The position numbers and the translations under genes were made by a program. A DNA stretch of 62,699 nt from Pseudomonadota bacterium (GTDB lineage Bacteria > Pseudomonadota > Gammaproteobacteria > Burkholderiales > Burkholderiaceae_C), in assembly GCA_021799355.1 (NCBI GenBank), contig JAJZAQ010000013.1, positions 1 to 62,699 of the forward strand, given 5' to 3'. Every line of letters begins with the position of its first letter. The first letter of the stretch is position 1. This document shows positions 41,656-53,935 of this stretch, one piece after another. The notes under the pieces were generated by a model, which did not search any database, was not told the DNA's origin, and saw only the letters and a program-made list of their open reading frames with translations.

Positions 41656-41674
41656 GCTGCCGATTATAGGCAGC
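41656..41674. promoter_or_regulatory. Inverted repeat enclosing a reverse-strand TATAAT, rppH promoter region
   Basis: GCTGCC (41656-41661) and GGCAGC (41669-41674) flank GATTATA. On the reverse strand this reads TATAATC, a perfect -10 ~36-41 bases before the rppH ATG; no good -35 accompanies it. The repeat could be a binding site or chance. Confidence 0.4.
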
Positions 41675-41783
41675 GCCGCCCCCTGCCGCAGGGTGGGGCA
41701 ACTCCTTTCCACCACCGGTGCCTCTCCGCCTGCGATTGCGGCGGCGTTCGTGCCGCTTTTTCGCCGGCGACGGGCCGCTTTGC

Positions 41784-43511
41784 ATGAAAATCTCCCAATT
41801 TTTTCTTTCCACCCAAAAAGAAGACCCGGCCGACGCCGAGGTGCGCAGCCAGGCGCTGATGCTGCGCGCCGGCATGATCAAAAAACTCGCCGCCGGGCTG
41901 TACACCTACATGCCGCTGGGGCTGCGCTCGATCCGCAAGGTCGAGGCCATCGTGCGCGAGGAAATGAACCGCGCCGGCGCGATCGAGCTCTTGATGCCGC
42001 TGATCCAGCCGGCCGAGCTGTGGCAGGAAACCGGGCGCTGGGACAAGTTCGGCCCGGAGCTGCTGCGCATCAAAGACCGGCACGAGCGCGACTTTGTCGT
42101 GCAGCCGACGTCCGAGGAAGTCATCACCGACATCGCCCGCAGCGAAATCAACAGCTGGCGGCAGCTGCCGGTCAACTTCTACCACATCCAGACCAAGTTC
42201 CGTGACGAGCGCCGGCCGCGTTTCGGGGTGATGCGCGCGCGCGAATTCACGATGAAGGACGCTTATTCCTTCGACCGCGATTTCGAAGGGGCGCAGCGCA
42301 GTTATCAAACGATGTTTGCGGCGTACCAGCGCATTTTTCAGCGCTTTGGCTTCGAGTTTCGCGCGGTGGCCGCCGACTCGGGGGCGATCGGCGGGTCGCT
42401 CAGCCACGAGTTCCACGTCATCGCCGACACCGGCGAAGATCAAATCGTCTACTGCCCGCAGTCGGACTATGCGGCGAACATCGAAAAGGCCGAGGCGCTG
42501 CCGCTGATCGCGCAGCGCGCCGCGCCGACCGAGCCGCTGCGCAAGACGCCCACGCCGGGCGCGGCCAAATGCGAGGACGTCGCGCGGTTGCTGGGCTTGC
42601 CGCTGCAGCGCACGGTCAAGTCGGTGGTGCTGGCCGTCGACGGCGCCGAAGGCGCGCCGCCGCAAATCGTGCTGCTGCTGGTGCGCGGCGACCACGAAGT
42701 CAACGAAGTCAAGGTCGGCAAGCTCCCCGGTCTGGCCGAATCGCGCATGGCCAGCGAAGCGGAAATCCTTGCTGCCTTCGGCACCCCGCCGGGCTATCTG
42801 GGGCCGATCGGCACCCGCCAGCCGGTGCGGGTGATCGCCGACCGCACCGTCGCCAACATGAGCGATTTCGTCGTCGGTGCCAACGAGGCAGACTTTCACT
42901 ACACCGGGGTCAACTGGGGCCGCGACCTGCCCGAGCCCGAAGTGGCCGACATCCGCAACGTGCAAGCTGGCGACCCCAGCCCCGACGGCAAAGGGCAACT
43001 GGCGATCTGCCGTGGCATCGAAGTCGGCCATGTGTTCTACCTCGGCACCAAATACTCCGCGGCCATGGGCGCGACTTTCCTCGACGACAAGGGTCAGACC
43101 CGGACGATGGAAATGGGCTGCTACGGCATCGGCATCACCCGCATCCTCGGCGCGTGCATCGAGCAGAACCACGATGCCAAAGGCATGATCTGGCCCGATG
43201 CCATCGCCCCGTTCACCGTGGTGATTTGTCCGATCGGCTACGACCGCAGCGAAGCGGTGCGCGAGCAGGCTCATGCACTCTACCAGCAGCTGATACAGGC
43301 CGGGGTGGACGTGGCGCTGGACGACCGCGGCGAGCGCCCCGGGGTGATGCTGGGCGACTGGGAACTGATCGGCGTGCCACACCGCGTGGTGGTATCCGAG
43401 CGTGGACTCAAGGCCGGTACGGTCGAGTACCAGCACCGCCGCGACACCGCGCCCACGGTCGTGCCGCTGGCCGAAGCGGCGGCGCTCGTCCAGGCGCGGC
43501 TGAGCTGCTGA
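41784..43511 (+). CDS. proS: Prolyl-tRNA synthetase, bacterial type
   Basis: A 575-residue class II synthetase with the editing (INS) insertion, the common bacterial form. Motif 1 lies near '[20 protein letters not shown]', motif 2 in '[20 protein letters not shown]', motif 3 in '[20 protein letters not shown]'. The insertion domain runs from about residue 225 to 400. I start at ATG 41784 ('[20 protein letters not shown]'), matching the family. Confidence 0.96.
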   Translation: MKISQFFLSTQKEDPADAEVRSQALMLRAGMIKKLAAGLYTYMPLGLRSIRKVEAIVREEMNRAGAIELLMPLIQPAELWQETGRWDKFGPELLRIKDRHERDFVVQPTSEEVITDIARSEINSWRQLPVNFYHIQTKFRDERRPRFGVMRAREFTMKDAYSFDRDFEGAQRSYQTMFAAYQRIFQRFGFEFRAVAADSGAIGGSLSHEFHVIADTGEDQIVYCPQSDYAANIEKAEALPLIAQRAAPTEPLRKTPTPGAAKCEDVARLLGLPLQRTVKSVVLAVDGAEGAPPQIVLLLVRGDHEVNEVKVGKLPGLAESRMASEAEILAAFGTPPGYLGPIGTRQPVRVIADRTVANMSDFVVGANEADFHYTGVNWGRDLPEPEVADIRNVQAGDPSPDGKGQLAICRGIEVGHVFYLGTKYSAAMGATFLDDKGQTRTMEMGCYGIGITRILGACIEQNHDAKGMIWPDAIAPFTVVICPIGYDRSEAVREQAHALYQQLIQAGVDVALDDRGERPGVMLGDWELIGVPHRVVVSERGLKAGTVEYQHRRDTAPTVVPLAEAAALVQARLSC

Positions 43512-43537
43512 GGGCGGCCGGCGCAGGAGGCGAGGGA

Positions 43538-44185
43538 ATGCGCAGCCTGACGCGCCGCCGCTGGTTGCTGCAGGCCGGAGGTGCCAGTGCTGCCGCCGTG
43601 CTCGGCTGGAGCCTGCCCGCCACCCCCGCTTGGGCCGGGGCGCAACAGGAAGAACAGCTCAGCGACGCGGTGCGTACCGCGCTGGCGGCGCAGATCGCGC
43701 AGGCGCCCCCGCCCAAACCGCATTTTCGCAGCGCGCAGCATTTCGGCCAGTACTGGTTCTGGCTGGCCAACCAGGCGGTGCGGCTGCAGACGCGCATGCC
43801 GGTGTTTTCGGTGCGCCGCGATTTTTTGCAGACCCTGTGGTACGAAGCGCACCGCGCCGGGCTGGAGACGGCGCTGGTGCTCGGGCTGATCCAGGTCGAA
43901 AGCGGTTTTCAGAAATACGCCATCTCGCCTGCCGGAGCGATGGGGTATATGCAGGTCATGCCGTTCTGGACGCGGCAGATCGGCAACGGCGATGTCTCCA
44001 GCCTGTTTCACATGCAGGTCAACCTGCGTTACGGCTGCGTCATTCTGCGCCACTACCTGAACATCGAGAACGGCGACCTGTTTTACGCCCTGGGCCGCTA
44101 CAACGGCTCGCGTGGGCGCGCCGCCTACCCCGATGCGGTGCTGGCCGCGCGGCGCAACTGGCTGGTGGCCGGCGGCTCGGGCTGA
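43538..44185 (+). CDS. Lytic transglycosylase (SLT domain), exported, possibly by Tat
   Basis: A 215-residue protein with an SLT-type lysozyme fold. The catalytic glutamate is in 'LGLIQVESGFQKYAISPAG', followed by 'AMGYMQVMPFW' and 'RYGCVILRHYL'. The N-terminal export signal (residues ~1-39) reads 'RSLTRRRWLLQAGGASAAA', resembling a twin-arginine signal (T-R-R-x-W-L), then 'ATPAWAGA' as a cleavage site. It starts 26 bases after proS with GCAGGAGG upstream, so it is probably co-transcribed. Confidence 0.88.
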   Translation: MRSLTRRRWLLQAGGASAAAVLGWSLPATPAWAGAQQEEQLSDAVRTALAAQIAQAPPPKPHFRSAQHFGQYWFWLANQAVRLQTRMPVFSVRRDFLQTLWYEAHRAGLETALVLGLIQVESGFQKYAISPAGAMGYMQVMPFWTRQIGNGDVSSLFHMQVNLRYGCVILRHYLNIENGDLFYALGRYNGSRGRAAYPDAVLAARRNWLVAGGSG

Positions 44186-44214
44186 AGCGACGCGGGCAGC
44201 GCCGCCAGGCGGCT

Positions 44215-45564
44215 TCAGCGCGGCATCAGCCCGCCCATGCGCTGCATGAGTTTGAACATCTTGCCGCCCTTCATTTTTTTCATCACGTCGCGCATTTGCT
44301 CGTATTGCTTGAGCAGGCGGTTGACGTCCTGCACCTGCACCCCGGCGCCGGCGGCGATGCGGCGCTTGCGCGTGGCCTTGATCAGCTCCGGCTTGTGCCG
44401 CTCCTGCGGGGTCATGCTGTGGATGATGCCCTGCATGCGCCGCATGTCGCGCTCGGCGCGGGCCATGTCGGCCTGACCGGCCTTGGCCTGCATCTCCGCC
44501 GGGAGCTTGTCGAGCATGCCCTGCAGCCCGCCCATTTTGTTCATCTGCTGCAGCTGCATGAGAAAGTCGTTGAGGTCGAACTGCGCGCCCGACTTCACCT
44601 TGGCGGCGAGTTGCTGCGCGGCGTCGATGTCGACCTGGCGCTGCGCCTGCTCGACCAGTGCGAGGATGTCGCCCATGCCGAGGATGCGGTCGGCCATGCG
44701 CCGCGGGTCGAACGGCTCCAGGCCGTCGATTTTTTCCGACACCCCGGCGAACTTGATCGGCGCGCCGGTGACCTGCCGCACCGACAGCGCCGCGCCGCCG
44801 CGGGCGTCGCCGTCGAGCTTGGTCAGCACGATGCCGGTCAGCGGCAGCGCCTCATGAAAGGCGCGGGCGGTGTTCACCGCGTCCTGCCCCTGCATCGCAT
44901 CGACGACGAACAGGGTTTCGATCGGGTGCAGCGCGGCGTGCAGCTCGCGGATTTCGCGCATCATCGCCTCGTCCACCGCCAGCCGGCCGGCGGTGTCGAC
45001 CAGCAGCACGTCGAAGTGGTGGCTGCGCGCGTAATCGACCGCGCGGCGGGCGATGTCCAGCGGCTTGTCTTCCGGCGAGGAGGGAAAGAACTCGGCGCCG
45101 GCCTGCTCGGTCACGGTCTGCAACTGCGCGATCGCCGCCGGGCGGTAGACGTCGCACGACACCGTCAGCACTTTTTTCTTCTGCCGCTCGACCAGCAGCC
45201 GGGCGAGCTTGGCCGTGGTCGTGGTCTTGCCCGCGCCCTGCAGACCGGCCATCAGGACGATGGCCGGCGGCTGCGTGGCCAGGTTCAGCGGCACCGGCTC
45301 GCCGCCCATCACCGCGGCGAGTTCGCGCTGCACCACGCCGACCAGCGCCTGTCCCGGGGTGAGCGAGCCAACCACTTCCTGGCCCAGCGCCTTTTCCTTG
45401 ACGCGGGCGGTGAACTCGCGCACCACCGGCAGCGCGACGTCGGCTTCGAGCAGCGCCAGCCGCACTTCGCGCAGCATGTCGGCGATGTTCGACTCGGTGA
45501 TGCGGGCCTCGCCCTTGAGGGTCTTGACCACGCGCGACAGACGCTGGGTGAGGTTGTTGAGCAT
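44215..45564 (-). CDS. ffh: Signal recognition particle protein Ffh (SRP54)
   Basis: A 449-residue GTPase that binds 4.5S RNA and signal sequences for co-translational membrane targeting. N domain, then G domain with 'GLQGAGKTTTTAKLARLL', 'DTAGRLAVDEAMM' and 'TKLDGDARGGAALS', then a Met-rich M domain ending 'MFKLMQRMGGLMPR'. Length and order are canonical. It is convergent with the lytic transglycosylase gene and divergent from the CcsA-like gene. Confidence 0.96.
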   Translation of the reverse strand: MLNNLTQRLSRVVKTLKGEARITESNIADMLREVRLALLEADVALPVVREFTARVKEKALGQEVVGSLTPGQALVGVVQRELAAVMGGEPVPLNLATQPPAIVLMAGLQGAGKTTTTAKLARLLVERQKKKVLTVSCDVYRPAAIAQLQTVTEQAGAEFFPSSPEDKPLDIARRAVDYARSHHFDVLLVDTAGRLAVDEAMMREIRELHAALHPIETLFVVDAMQGQDAVNTARAFHEALPLTGIVLTKLDGDARGGAALSVRQVTGAPIKFAGVSEKIDGLEPFDPRRMADRILGMGDILALVEQAQRQVDIDAAQQLAAKVKSGAQFDLNDFLMQLQQMNKMGGLQGMLDKLPAEMQAKAGQADMARAERDMRRMQGIIHSMTPQERHKPELIKATRKRRIAAGAGVQVQDVNRLLKQYEQMRDVMKKMKGGKMFKLMQRMGGLMPR

Positions 45565-45694
45565 GAGACGACGGGCCGGAAAGGAGAGGTAAAAGTCGCG
45601 GTAGGGTCGCGGCAGCGGCGCGAGGCCCTGCCCGCAGGCGGGCTGGCCTCCTGCGGCGTCACGCGGCGGCAGGGGGCTCGGTTAAACTCGAAAC

Positions 45695-46534
45695 ATGTCG
45701 ATTTTAATGAACGGCCTTGCGTTTGCGCTGTATATGCTGGCTGCGCTGTTGTCGCGGCCCAGCCCGGTGCCGGCGCTGGGCCATGCCGAAGGCGCGGTCA
45801 CTGGCGCGATGCGCCGCAGCGAGCGCTGGTCGACCGCGGTCATGGCGCTGGCCTGGCTGGCGCAGACGGCCACCTTCGCGCTGATGCTGCACGGCGAGCT
45901 GCAGCCGCATTTCGGTTTCGCCCCGGCGCTGTCGGTGACGTTCTGGCTGGTCGTCGCGGTGTATTGGGTGGAGAGTCTGTACTACCCGTTGCAGACCCTG
46001 CGCAGCTGGATCTGCCTGCTGGCGGCGGTTTCCATGGCGCTGACCTGGCTGTTTCCCGGCGCGTTCACGCCGCCCGAAGGCGCCGGGCCGACGTTTGCGC
46101 TGCACTGGGCGATGGGCATCGCCGCCTACGGTCTGTTTGGCGCCGCCACGCTGCACGGCGTTTTGCTGTGGATGGCCGAGCGTTCGCTGCACCGGCGCAG
46201 GGGCACGGTGTCGGGTGTGTCGCGCGGCCTGCCGCTGCTGACGCTGGAAAAGCTCACTTACCGCCTCGCCGGGGTGGGCTTCGTGCTGCTGACGGCTTCG
46301 CTGATCTTTGCCGCGACCTTCAGCGAGGAACTGTTTGGCAAGCCGTTCGAGTTCAATCACCAGACGGTGTTCGGCATTGCCGCATGGCTGCTGTTTGCCG
46401 TGCTCATGGCCGGCCGGGTGTTCCTCGGCTGGCGCGGCACCAAGGCGCTGGGCTGGCTGTTCACCGGCACGGTGCTGCTGATGCTGACCTACGTCGGTTC
46501 GCGCTTCGTGCTGCAGGTGATTTTGCACCGATGA
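45695..46534 (+). CDS. ypjD: CcsA/YpjD-type inner-membrane protein (cytochrome c assembly family)
   Basis: A 279-residue protein with about eight hydrophobic helices and the cytochrome c assembly family core: 'FALHWAMGIAAYGLFGAATL', 'LTLEKLTYRLAGVGFVLLTA' and 'FNHQTVFGIAAWLLF' with conserved histidines. This subfamily usually lies next to ffh in beta- and gammaproteobacteria; its role is not settled (haem handling is inferred from the family). It is co-translated with the PP0621-type gene (ATGA). Confidence 0.85.
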   Translation: MSILMNGLAFALYMLAALLSRPSPVPALGHAEGAVTGAMRRSERWSTAVMALAWLAQTATFALMLHGELQPHFGFAPALSVTFWLVVAVYWVESLYYPLQTLRSWICLLAAVSMALTWLFPGAFTPPEGAGPTFALHWAMGIAAYGLFGAATLHGVLLWMAERSLHRRRGTVSGVSRGLPLLTLEKLTYRLAGVGFVLLTASLIFAATFSEELFGKPFEFNHQTVFGIAAWLLFAVLMAGRVFLGWRGTKALGWLFTGTVLLMLTYVGSRFVLQVILHR

Positions 46535-46758
46535 AGTATCTGGTTCTGTTCGCCGTGGTCGTCGTCGGCCTGATGCTGATCAAAAAATCGCAGCAGCCGC
46601 GGCCGACGCAGCGCCCCAGGCCGCCGCAGAGCAAGCCGCAGCCGCCGGAGGCGATGCTGCCTTGCGCGCACTGCGGCGTGCATGCCCCCAGCAGCCGTTG
46701 CGTCTGGCGCGACGGCAAGCCGTACTGCAGCGAAGAGCATGCCCGTCTGGGGTCGTAA
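46531..46758 (+). CDS. PP0621-family small protein, membrane-anchored with cysteine pair
   Basis: A 75-residue protein: one N-terminal membrane helix (residues 2-20, 'YLVLFAVVVVGLMLI'), a Pro/Gln-rich linker, then a compact C-terminal metal-binding-like knuckle 'LPCAHCGVHAPSSRCVW' with '[10 protein letters not shown]'. This layout matches the PP0621 family of unknown function. Its start overlaps ypjD and its end overlaps the pilS start, so it sits in an operon with the pilus regulator genes. Confidence 0.8.
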   Translation: MKYLVLFAVVVVGLMLIKKSQQPRPTQRPRPPQSKPQPPEAMLPCAHCGVHAPSSRCVWRDGKPYCSEEHARLGS

Positions 46759-48469
46759 GCCCGCGCCGAGCGCGGCCGACAGCGGGTTTGCGCGGTCGAT
46801 GTTCGCGCCGGCGACCTCGCCACCCGGCAGCGTGTTCATTCCCTCGTCGCGGCTCGGTCGCGAACGGCTGCGCACGTTTCGCGTGCTCGCCGCGGCGCGG
46901 CTGCTCATGGCCTGCATGCTGCTGGGCTGGCTGGTGGTGCTGCCGCTGCTGCAATTGCCTGCCCACGGCAGCGCCGCCCCGTCAGTAGGGCTGGGTTTCT
47001 GGCTGGCGCTGGCGTATCTGGTGCAGGCGGCGTGGAGTCTGTGGTGGAGTCTGCGCCATGCCGATGGCCTGGCCTGGCAGGTGCTGGTGGCCATCGCCGC
47101 GGACCTGCTGGCGTTCACCGCGTTGCAGTTCACCGCCGGGTATCCGGTGCGCGAGTTTTCGCTGATCTACGCCCTGCCGGTGCTTGCCGCGGGGATTTAC
47201 GGCACCTTGTCGCTGACCTTGTTCGTCGCCGCGGTGGTCACCCTGATTTTGCTGGGCAATGCGGCGTGGGCGCTGCTGGGCAGCGGGGTGGAGTCCGACC
47301 AGCGCCTGGTCAACGCCGCGCTCGTCGGCATCGCCTACTTCGCCGTGGCCGTGCTGACGTGGCAGCTGTCGCAGCGTCTGGCGCGGCAGGAGGCGCGCGC
47401 TAGCGCCAGCGAGTCGATGGCGCGGCGGCAGATGGCATTGAACCAGCGGGTGATCGAGGCGCAGCACGACGGCGTGATGGTGGTCGACCGGCAGATGGTG
47501 CTGGAGGCGCTCAACCCAGCGGCGCAGCAGTTGCTCGACCTGCCGTGGAGCGACGCGATGACGGCACGCTGGGCGGCGGGGCGCAAGGCGCTGCGCGATC
47601 TGCCGGTGGCCAAGGTGGTGCGGCAGGAAATCGAGCGCATGGCCATCGACGGCGAAAAAACGCTGGAGTCGCAAGTGCGCACCCCGGCAGGGCGACGGCT
47701 GCTGCTGCGCCTGACCACGCTGGAAGATCTGCCCGGCGGCGTCGGCTACCTCATCGTGCTGCAGGACTTGCGCGAAATCGACGCGCGCATCCAGCAGGAA
47801 AAACTCGCCGCGATGGGCCGGCTGGTGGCCAGCGTGGCGCACGAAATCCGCAACCCGCTGGGGGCGATCGCCCAGGCCAACCAATTGGCCGGTGAATTCA
47901 GCGGCGATGCGGCGCAGCTGCAGCGTCTGCACCATCTCATCGGGCAAAACGTCGAGCGCATCAACCGCACGGTCGAGGACGTCCTGGAACTCGGCCGCGC
48001 TGCGCCGCGCGAGACGTCGTGGTGGGTGTGCGCGCCGCTGCTGCGCGAGCTGCACGCCGAATTCGGCGGCGACACGCCCGGTCGCCTCGGCCTGTTCATC
48101 CAGGACGATACGGCGCAGATCCGCTTTGACGCGCTGCATCTGCGCCGCGTGCTCGTCAACCTGCTGAGCAACGCCCGGCGCTACGCCAGCAACCAGCCGC
48201 AGGCGATCGAAATCCGCCAGCTCGGCACGCAGCGGGTGCGCGAAATCCATGTCGCCAACGACGGGCCGCTGATCGACCCCGAGCTGCGCGCGCAACTGTT
48301 CGAGCCGTTTCGCACCACGAGCACACGCGGCGTCGGCTTGGGACTGTATATTTCCCACGAACTGTGTTTGCGCAACGGCGCGCGTCTGCTGTACCGCACC
48401 GAGCAGGAAGGCACGCCGCAGGCGCGCGGCATTTTCGTGGTGCAGCTTGCAGCGGAGCCCGGGGCATGA
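46739..48469 (+). CDS. pilS: Sensor histidine kinase PilS
   Basis: A 576-residue membrane histidine kinase. About six hydrophobic helices (residues ~50-210) are followed by a PAS-like segment ('[20 protein letters not shown]'), then HisKA with '[20 protein letters not shown]' and HATPase_c with '[14 protein letters not shown]' and '[13 protein letters not shown]'. PilS controls type IV pilin transcription through PilR and sigma-54. I start at ATG 46739; ATG 46799 is an alternative. The stop overlaps pilR. Confidence 0.9.
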   Translation: MPVWGRKPAPSAADSGFARSMFAPATSPPGSVFIPSSRLGRERLRTFRVLAAARLLMACMLLGWLVVLPLLQLPAHGSAAPSVGLGFWLALAYLVQAAWSLWWSLRHADGLAWQVLVAIAADLLAFTALQFTAGYPVREFSLIYALPVLAAGIYGTLSLTLFVAAVVTLILLGNAAWALLGSGVESDQRLVNAALVGIAYFAVAVLTWQLSQRLARQEARASASESMARRQMALNQRVIEAQHDGVMVVDRQMVLEALNPAAQQLLDLPWSDAMTARWAAGRKALRDLPVAKVVRQEIERMAIDGEKTLESQVRTPAGRRLLLRLTTLEDLPGGVGYLIVLQDLREIDARIQQEKLAAMGRLVASVAHEIRNPLGAIAQANQLAGEFSGDAAQLQRLHHLIGQNVERINRTVEDVLELGRAAPRETSWWVCAPLLRELHAEFGGDTPGRLGLFIQDDTAQIRFDALHLRRVLVNLLSNARRYASNQPQAIEIRQLGTQRVREIHVANDGPLIDPELRAQLFEPFRTTSTRGVGLGLYISHELCLRNGARLLYRTEQEGTPQARGIFVVQLAAEPGA

Positions 48470-49935
48470 AACCAGCCGATGTGCGCATTCTGATCGTCGA
48501 TGACGAACCCGACTTGCGCGAGCTCTACACACTGAGTCTGCTGCACGAGGGCTGGCAGATCGACGTGGCGGAAAACGTCGCCCAGGCGCGTGACCATCTC
48601 GCGCGCCAGGAGTATGCGCTGCTGCTCACCGACATGCGCCTGCCCGACGGCGAAGGCCTGGACTTGCTGCGCTGGCTCGAAGCCCGCCCCGACAGGCGGG
48701 AAAAATCGATCGTCATCACCGCGTTCGGCAGCGCCGGCAACGCCGTGGCCGCGCTCAAGGCCGGCGCGTTCGATTACCTGAGCAAACCGGTGGATCTGGC
48801 TGCGCTGCGGCGCACGGTGCATGCGGCGCTGGCCGCGGCGCAAGCCGGCGAGCAGGCGCCGGCCAGCGGGGCCTTGCAACGCATGGTGGGCGAATCGGCG
48901 GTGATGCGCGCGCTCAAGCACACGTTGCAGCGCGTGGCGCGCAGCATGGCGCCGGTGTTGATCCAGGGGGAGTCGGGCACCGGCAAGGAGCTGGCGGCGC
49001 GTGCCGTGCACGAGTGCAGCGCCCGTGCCGCCGGGCCGTTCGTGCCGGTCAACTGCAGCGCCATCCCGGAGCATTTGCTCGAAGCCGAGTTTTTCGGCTA
49101 CCGCAAGGGCGCGTTCACCGGAGCAATGGCCGACCACCCCGGATTCTTCGCTGCGGCGCAGGGCGGCACGCTGTTTCTGGACGAAATCGGCGAGCTGCCG
49201 CTGGCGATGCAGGCCAAGCTGCTGCGCGCAGTGCAGGAGCGGCGGGTGCGCCCGGTGGGCGAGACGGCGGAAATCCCCGTCGATGTCCGGCTGGTCAGCG
49301 CCACGCATCGCGACCTCGACCAGATGGTGGCGCAGGGCCAGTTCCGGCAGGATCTGTTCTACCGGCTCAACGTCATTGCCGTGACCCTGCCCGCGCTGCG
49401 CGAGCGGCTGGAGGATCTGCCGCTGCTGGCCGACGCGCTGCTGGCCAGCATCCGCCGCGACAACGCCCGCCCCGGGCTGCGGCTGAGCGAGGCCGCGCTG
49501 GAACATCTGCGCCAGTACCGGTTTTCCGGCAACGTGCGTGAACTGGACAATCTGCTGCACCGTGCCGCCGCGCTGGCCACGCACGACCTGCTGCAGCCGC
49601 AGGACCTCGTGCTGCCGGCCAACGGCCGCGCCGCCGGCGACGCGCCACCACCGCCCGGGGCGGCGCCGACCCCGCCGCGCGAAGCGCCTGCGCCCGCCGT
49701 CACTGCGGGGCAGACGGCGGCAGCGCAGGCGGAGGTGCTGCCGCCGCTGCCGTCCGATCTCGGTGCGTATCTCGACCAGGTCGAGCGCGACATCCTCTGC
49801 GAGGCCTTGCGCCGCACACGCTTCAACCGCACCGCGGCGGCGCAGTTGCTCGGCCTGAATCTGCGCCAGATCCGCTACCGCATGGAACGGCTGGGCATTC
49901 GCGATCCGTCAGACCCGGCAGGGCCGGGAGCTTGA
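48466..49935 (+). CDS. pilR: Sigma-54-dependent response regulator PilR
   Basis: A 489-residue NtrC-type regulator. The receiver domain has phosphoacceptor D56 ('[13 protein letters not shown]'). The AAA+ domain has Walker A 'GESGTGKE', the sigma-54-contacting GAFTGA loop in '[17 protein letters not shown]', and '[14 protein letters not shown]'. A Pro/Ala linker leads to a C-terminal Fis-type helix-turn-helix '[20 protein letters not shown]'. ATG 48466 overlaps the pilS stop. pilA itself is not in the window. Confidence 0.93.
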   Translation: MKPADVRILIVDDEPDLRELYTLSLLHEGWQIDVAENVAQARDHLARQEYALLLTDMRLPDGEGLDLLRWLEARPDRREKSIVITAFGSAGNAVAALKAGAFDYLSKPVDLAALRRTVHAALAAAQAGEQAPASGALQRMVGESAVMRALKHTLQRVARSMAPVLIQGESGTGKELAARAVHECSARAAGPFVPVNCSAIPEHLLEAEFFGYRKGAFTGAMADHPGFFAAAQGGTLFLDEIGELPLAMQAKLLRAVQERRVRPVGETAEIPVDVRLVSATHRDLDQMVAQGQFRQDLFYRLNVIAVTLPALRERLEDLPLLADALLASIRRDNARPGLRLSEAALEHLRQYRFSGNVRELDNLLHRAAALATHDLLQPQDLVLPANGRAAGDAPPPPGAAPTPPREAPAPAVTAGQTAAAQAEVLPPLPSDLGAYLDQVERDILCEALRRTRFNRTAAAQLLGLNLRQIRYRMERLGIRDPSDPAGPGA

Positions 49936-49937
49936 AC

Positions 49938-50510
49938 ATGCCGCAGGACGCCGCTTCGGGCTGGCTGCCGTTTGCCCGGCATGTGCCCTCGCCCAATTTC
50001 GACTCGCGTCCGCTGGGGGTGGACATCGACCTGCTGGTCATCCACTGCATCGCGCTGCCGCCGCGGCAGTACGGCGGCGACGCCATCGAGCGGCTGTTTT
50101 GCAACCGCCTCGACCCGCACGCCCACCCGGCGTTTGCCGCGCTCGACGGCCTGCGCGTTTCGGCGCATTTCGTCGTCCAGCGCGACGGTGTGCTCACGCA
50201 GTACGTGTCGTGCGCGCAGCGCGCCTGGCATGCCGGGCAGTCGCAGTTTTTCGGCCGCACGCGGTGCAACGATTTCAGCATCGGCATCGAGCTCGAAGGC
50301 AGCGACGACACGCCGTTCGAGGACGCGCAGTACGACACCCTGATCGCCCTGGGCGCGCAGCTGCTGCAACGTTACCCGCTGCGCGCCGTCGCCGGGCACA
50401 GCGACATCGCCCCGGGGCGCAAAACCGACCCCGGAACCGGTTTCGACTGGAAGCGGCTGAAAAACGGCCTGGCGCTGCCGGCCGGCGCGTTTCCGTTCCA
50501 GCGGTTCTGA
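49938..50510 (+). CDS. ampD: 1,6-anhydro-N-acetylmuramyl-L-alanine amidase AmpD
   Basis: A 190-residue zinc amidase that removes the peptide from anhydro-muropeptides during wall recycling and influences AmpR-type beta-lactamase control. Zinc ligands appear in 'LLVIHCIALPP', 'AGHSDIAPGRKTDPG'. 'VSAHFVVQRDGVLTQYVS' and 'FSIGIELEGSDDTPFEDAQY' are typical. I prefer ATG 49938, which has GGGAG at good spacing; a TTG at 49932 overlaps the pilR stop. A terminator follows 52 bases on. Confidence 0.93.
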   Translation: MPQDAASGWLPFARHVPSPNFDSRPLGVDIDLLVIHCIALPPRQYGGDAIERLFCNRLDPHAHPAFAALDGLRVSAHFVVQRDGVLTQYVSCAQRAWHAGQSQFFGRTRCNDFSIGIELEGSDDTPFEDAQYDTLIALGAQLLQRYPLRAVAGHSDIAPGRKTDPGTGFDWKRLKNGLALPAGAFPFQRF

Positions 50511-50562
50511 ACGCCGTCCGGGGCAGGCACACCGCCCGGGCCGTCACCGCACCGGTCGCACA

Positions 50563-50587
50563 CCACGGCCTTCCGTGGCGTTTTTTT
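50563..50587 (+). terminator. Intrinsic terminator after ampD
   Basis: CCACGG (50563-50568) pairs with CCGTGG (50573-50578) around CCTT, then CG and seven T (50581-50587). It separates the pilSR-ampD unit from the nrd control region. Confidence 0.75.
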
Positions 50588-50617
50588 CTCCCTTGTGGCC
50601 CTGCCTGTGAATCACCC

Positions 50618-50626
50618 TGTGCATAA
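50618..50626 (-). promoter_or_regulatory. DnaA box upstream of nrdAB
   Basis: On the reverse strand the sequence is TTATGCACA, an exact match to the TTATNCACA consensus. It lies 44 bases upstream of the -35. In E. coli the nrdAB promoter also carries DnaA boxes, which couple dNTP supply to replication initiation; a similar role is inferred here. Confidence 0.55.
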
Positions 50627-50653
50627 GCTGTGGGTGAGCTGTTGGTCGATTGC

Positions 50654-50669
50654 ACACTACGAATAGTGG
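50654..50669 (+). promoter_or_regulatory. NrdR box 1
   Basis: ACACTACGAATAGTGG fits the 16-bp NrdR box (acaCwAtATaTwGtgt) in the conserved outer half-sites. It lies just upstream of the -35 and exactly 31 bp, three helical turns, before box 2. Confidence 0.8.
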
Positions 50670-50698
50670 TTGAAATTCTCTTCGACCCTAGATATAGT
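50670..50698 (+). promoter_or_regulatory. nrdA: Promoter of nrdAB
   Basis: TTGAAA (50670-50675), 17-base spacer, TATAGT (50693-50698). Box 1 abuts the -35 and box 2 covers the -10, the layout expected for NrdR repression. The predicted leader to nrdA is ~160 bases and holds no gene I can support. Confidence 0.75.
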
Positions 50699-50700
50699 GT
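50685..50700 (+). promoter_or_regulatory. NrdR box 2
   Basis: ACCCTAGATATAGTGT, a close match to the NrdR consensus, overlapping the -10 hexamer. Confidence 0.85.
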
Positions 50701-50864
50701 TTCGGCCGTTTGCAATGCCCTTGGCCGGAGCGCTCCCGCAGCGGGTGCGCGTCGTGCTTTGCCGAGGCCTTGCCCGACCCCGCGTTCTCACCGTGCCGCT
50801 GCCATTCTGGCCATGCCTGTCGTTTTGCCAGAGGCAGTGGGCGCCACGTTCCAAGGAGTTTGAG

Positions 50865-53771
<2,907 letters not shown>

Positions 53772-53935
53772 GCCGCAGCCACCCACCGCGCCCGTGGCCG
53801 CGCGCCGGCAGGCCGCGGTGCGGCTGCAGCGTCCTGCAGCCGCGATGCCACAGCACAACACACGCAGGCACACATCACGTCATTCATGTTGAGCGTTTGC
53901 GTTGAACACTTGATAATTCACGAAAGGTCATGACC

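Noticed and set aside
50611-50626. DnaA box as a sign of a replication origin
   Set aside because: Only one exact box is seen, with no dnaA, dnaN or AT-rich unwinding region; it fits nrd regulation better.
50670-50864. 65-codon upstream extension of nrdA
   Set aside because: It covers the promoter, an NrdR box and the leader; ATG 50865 has a strong ribosome site.
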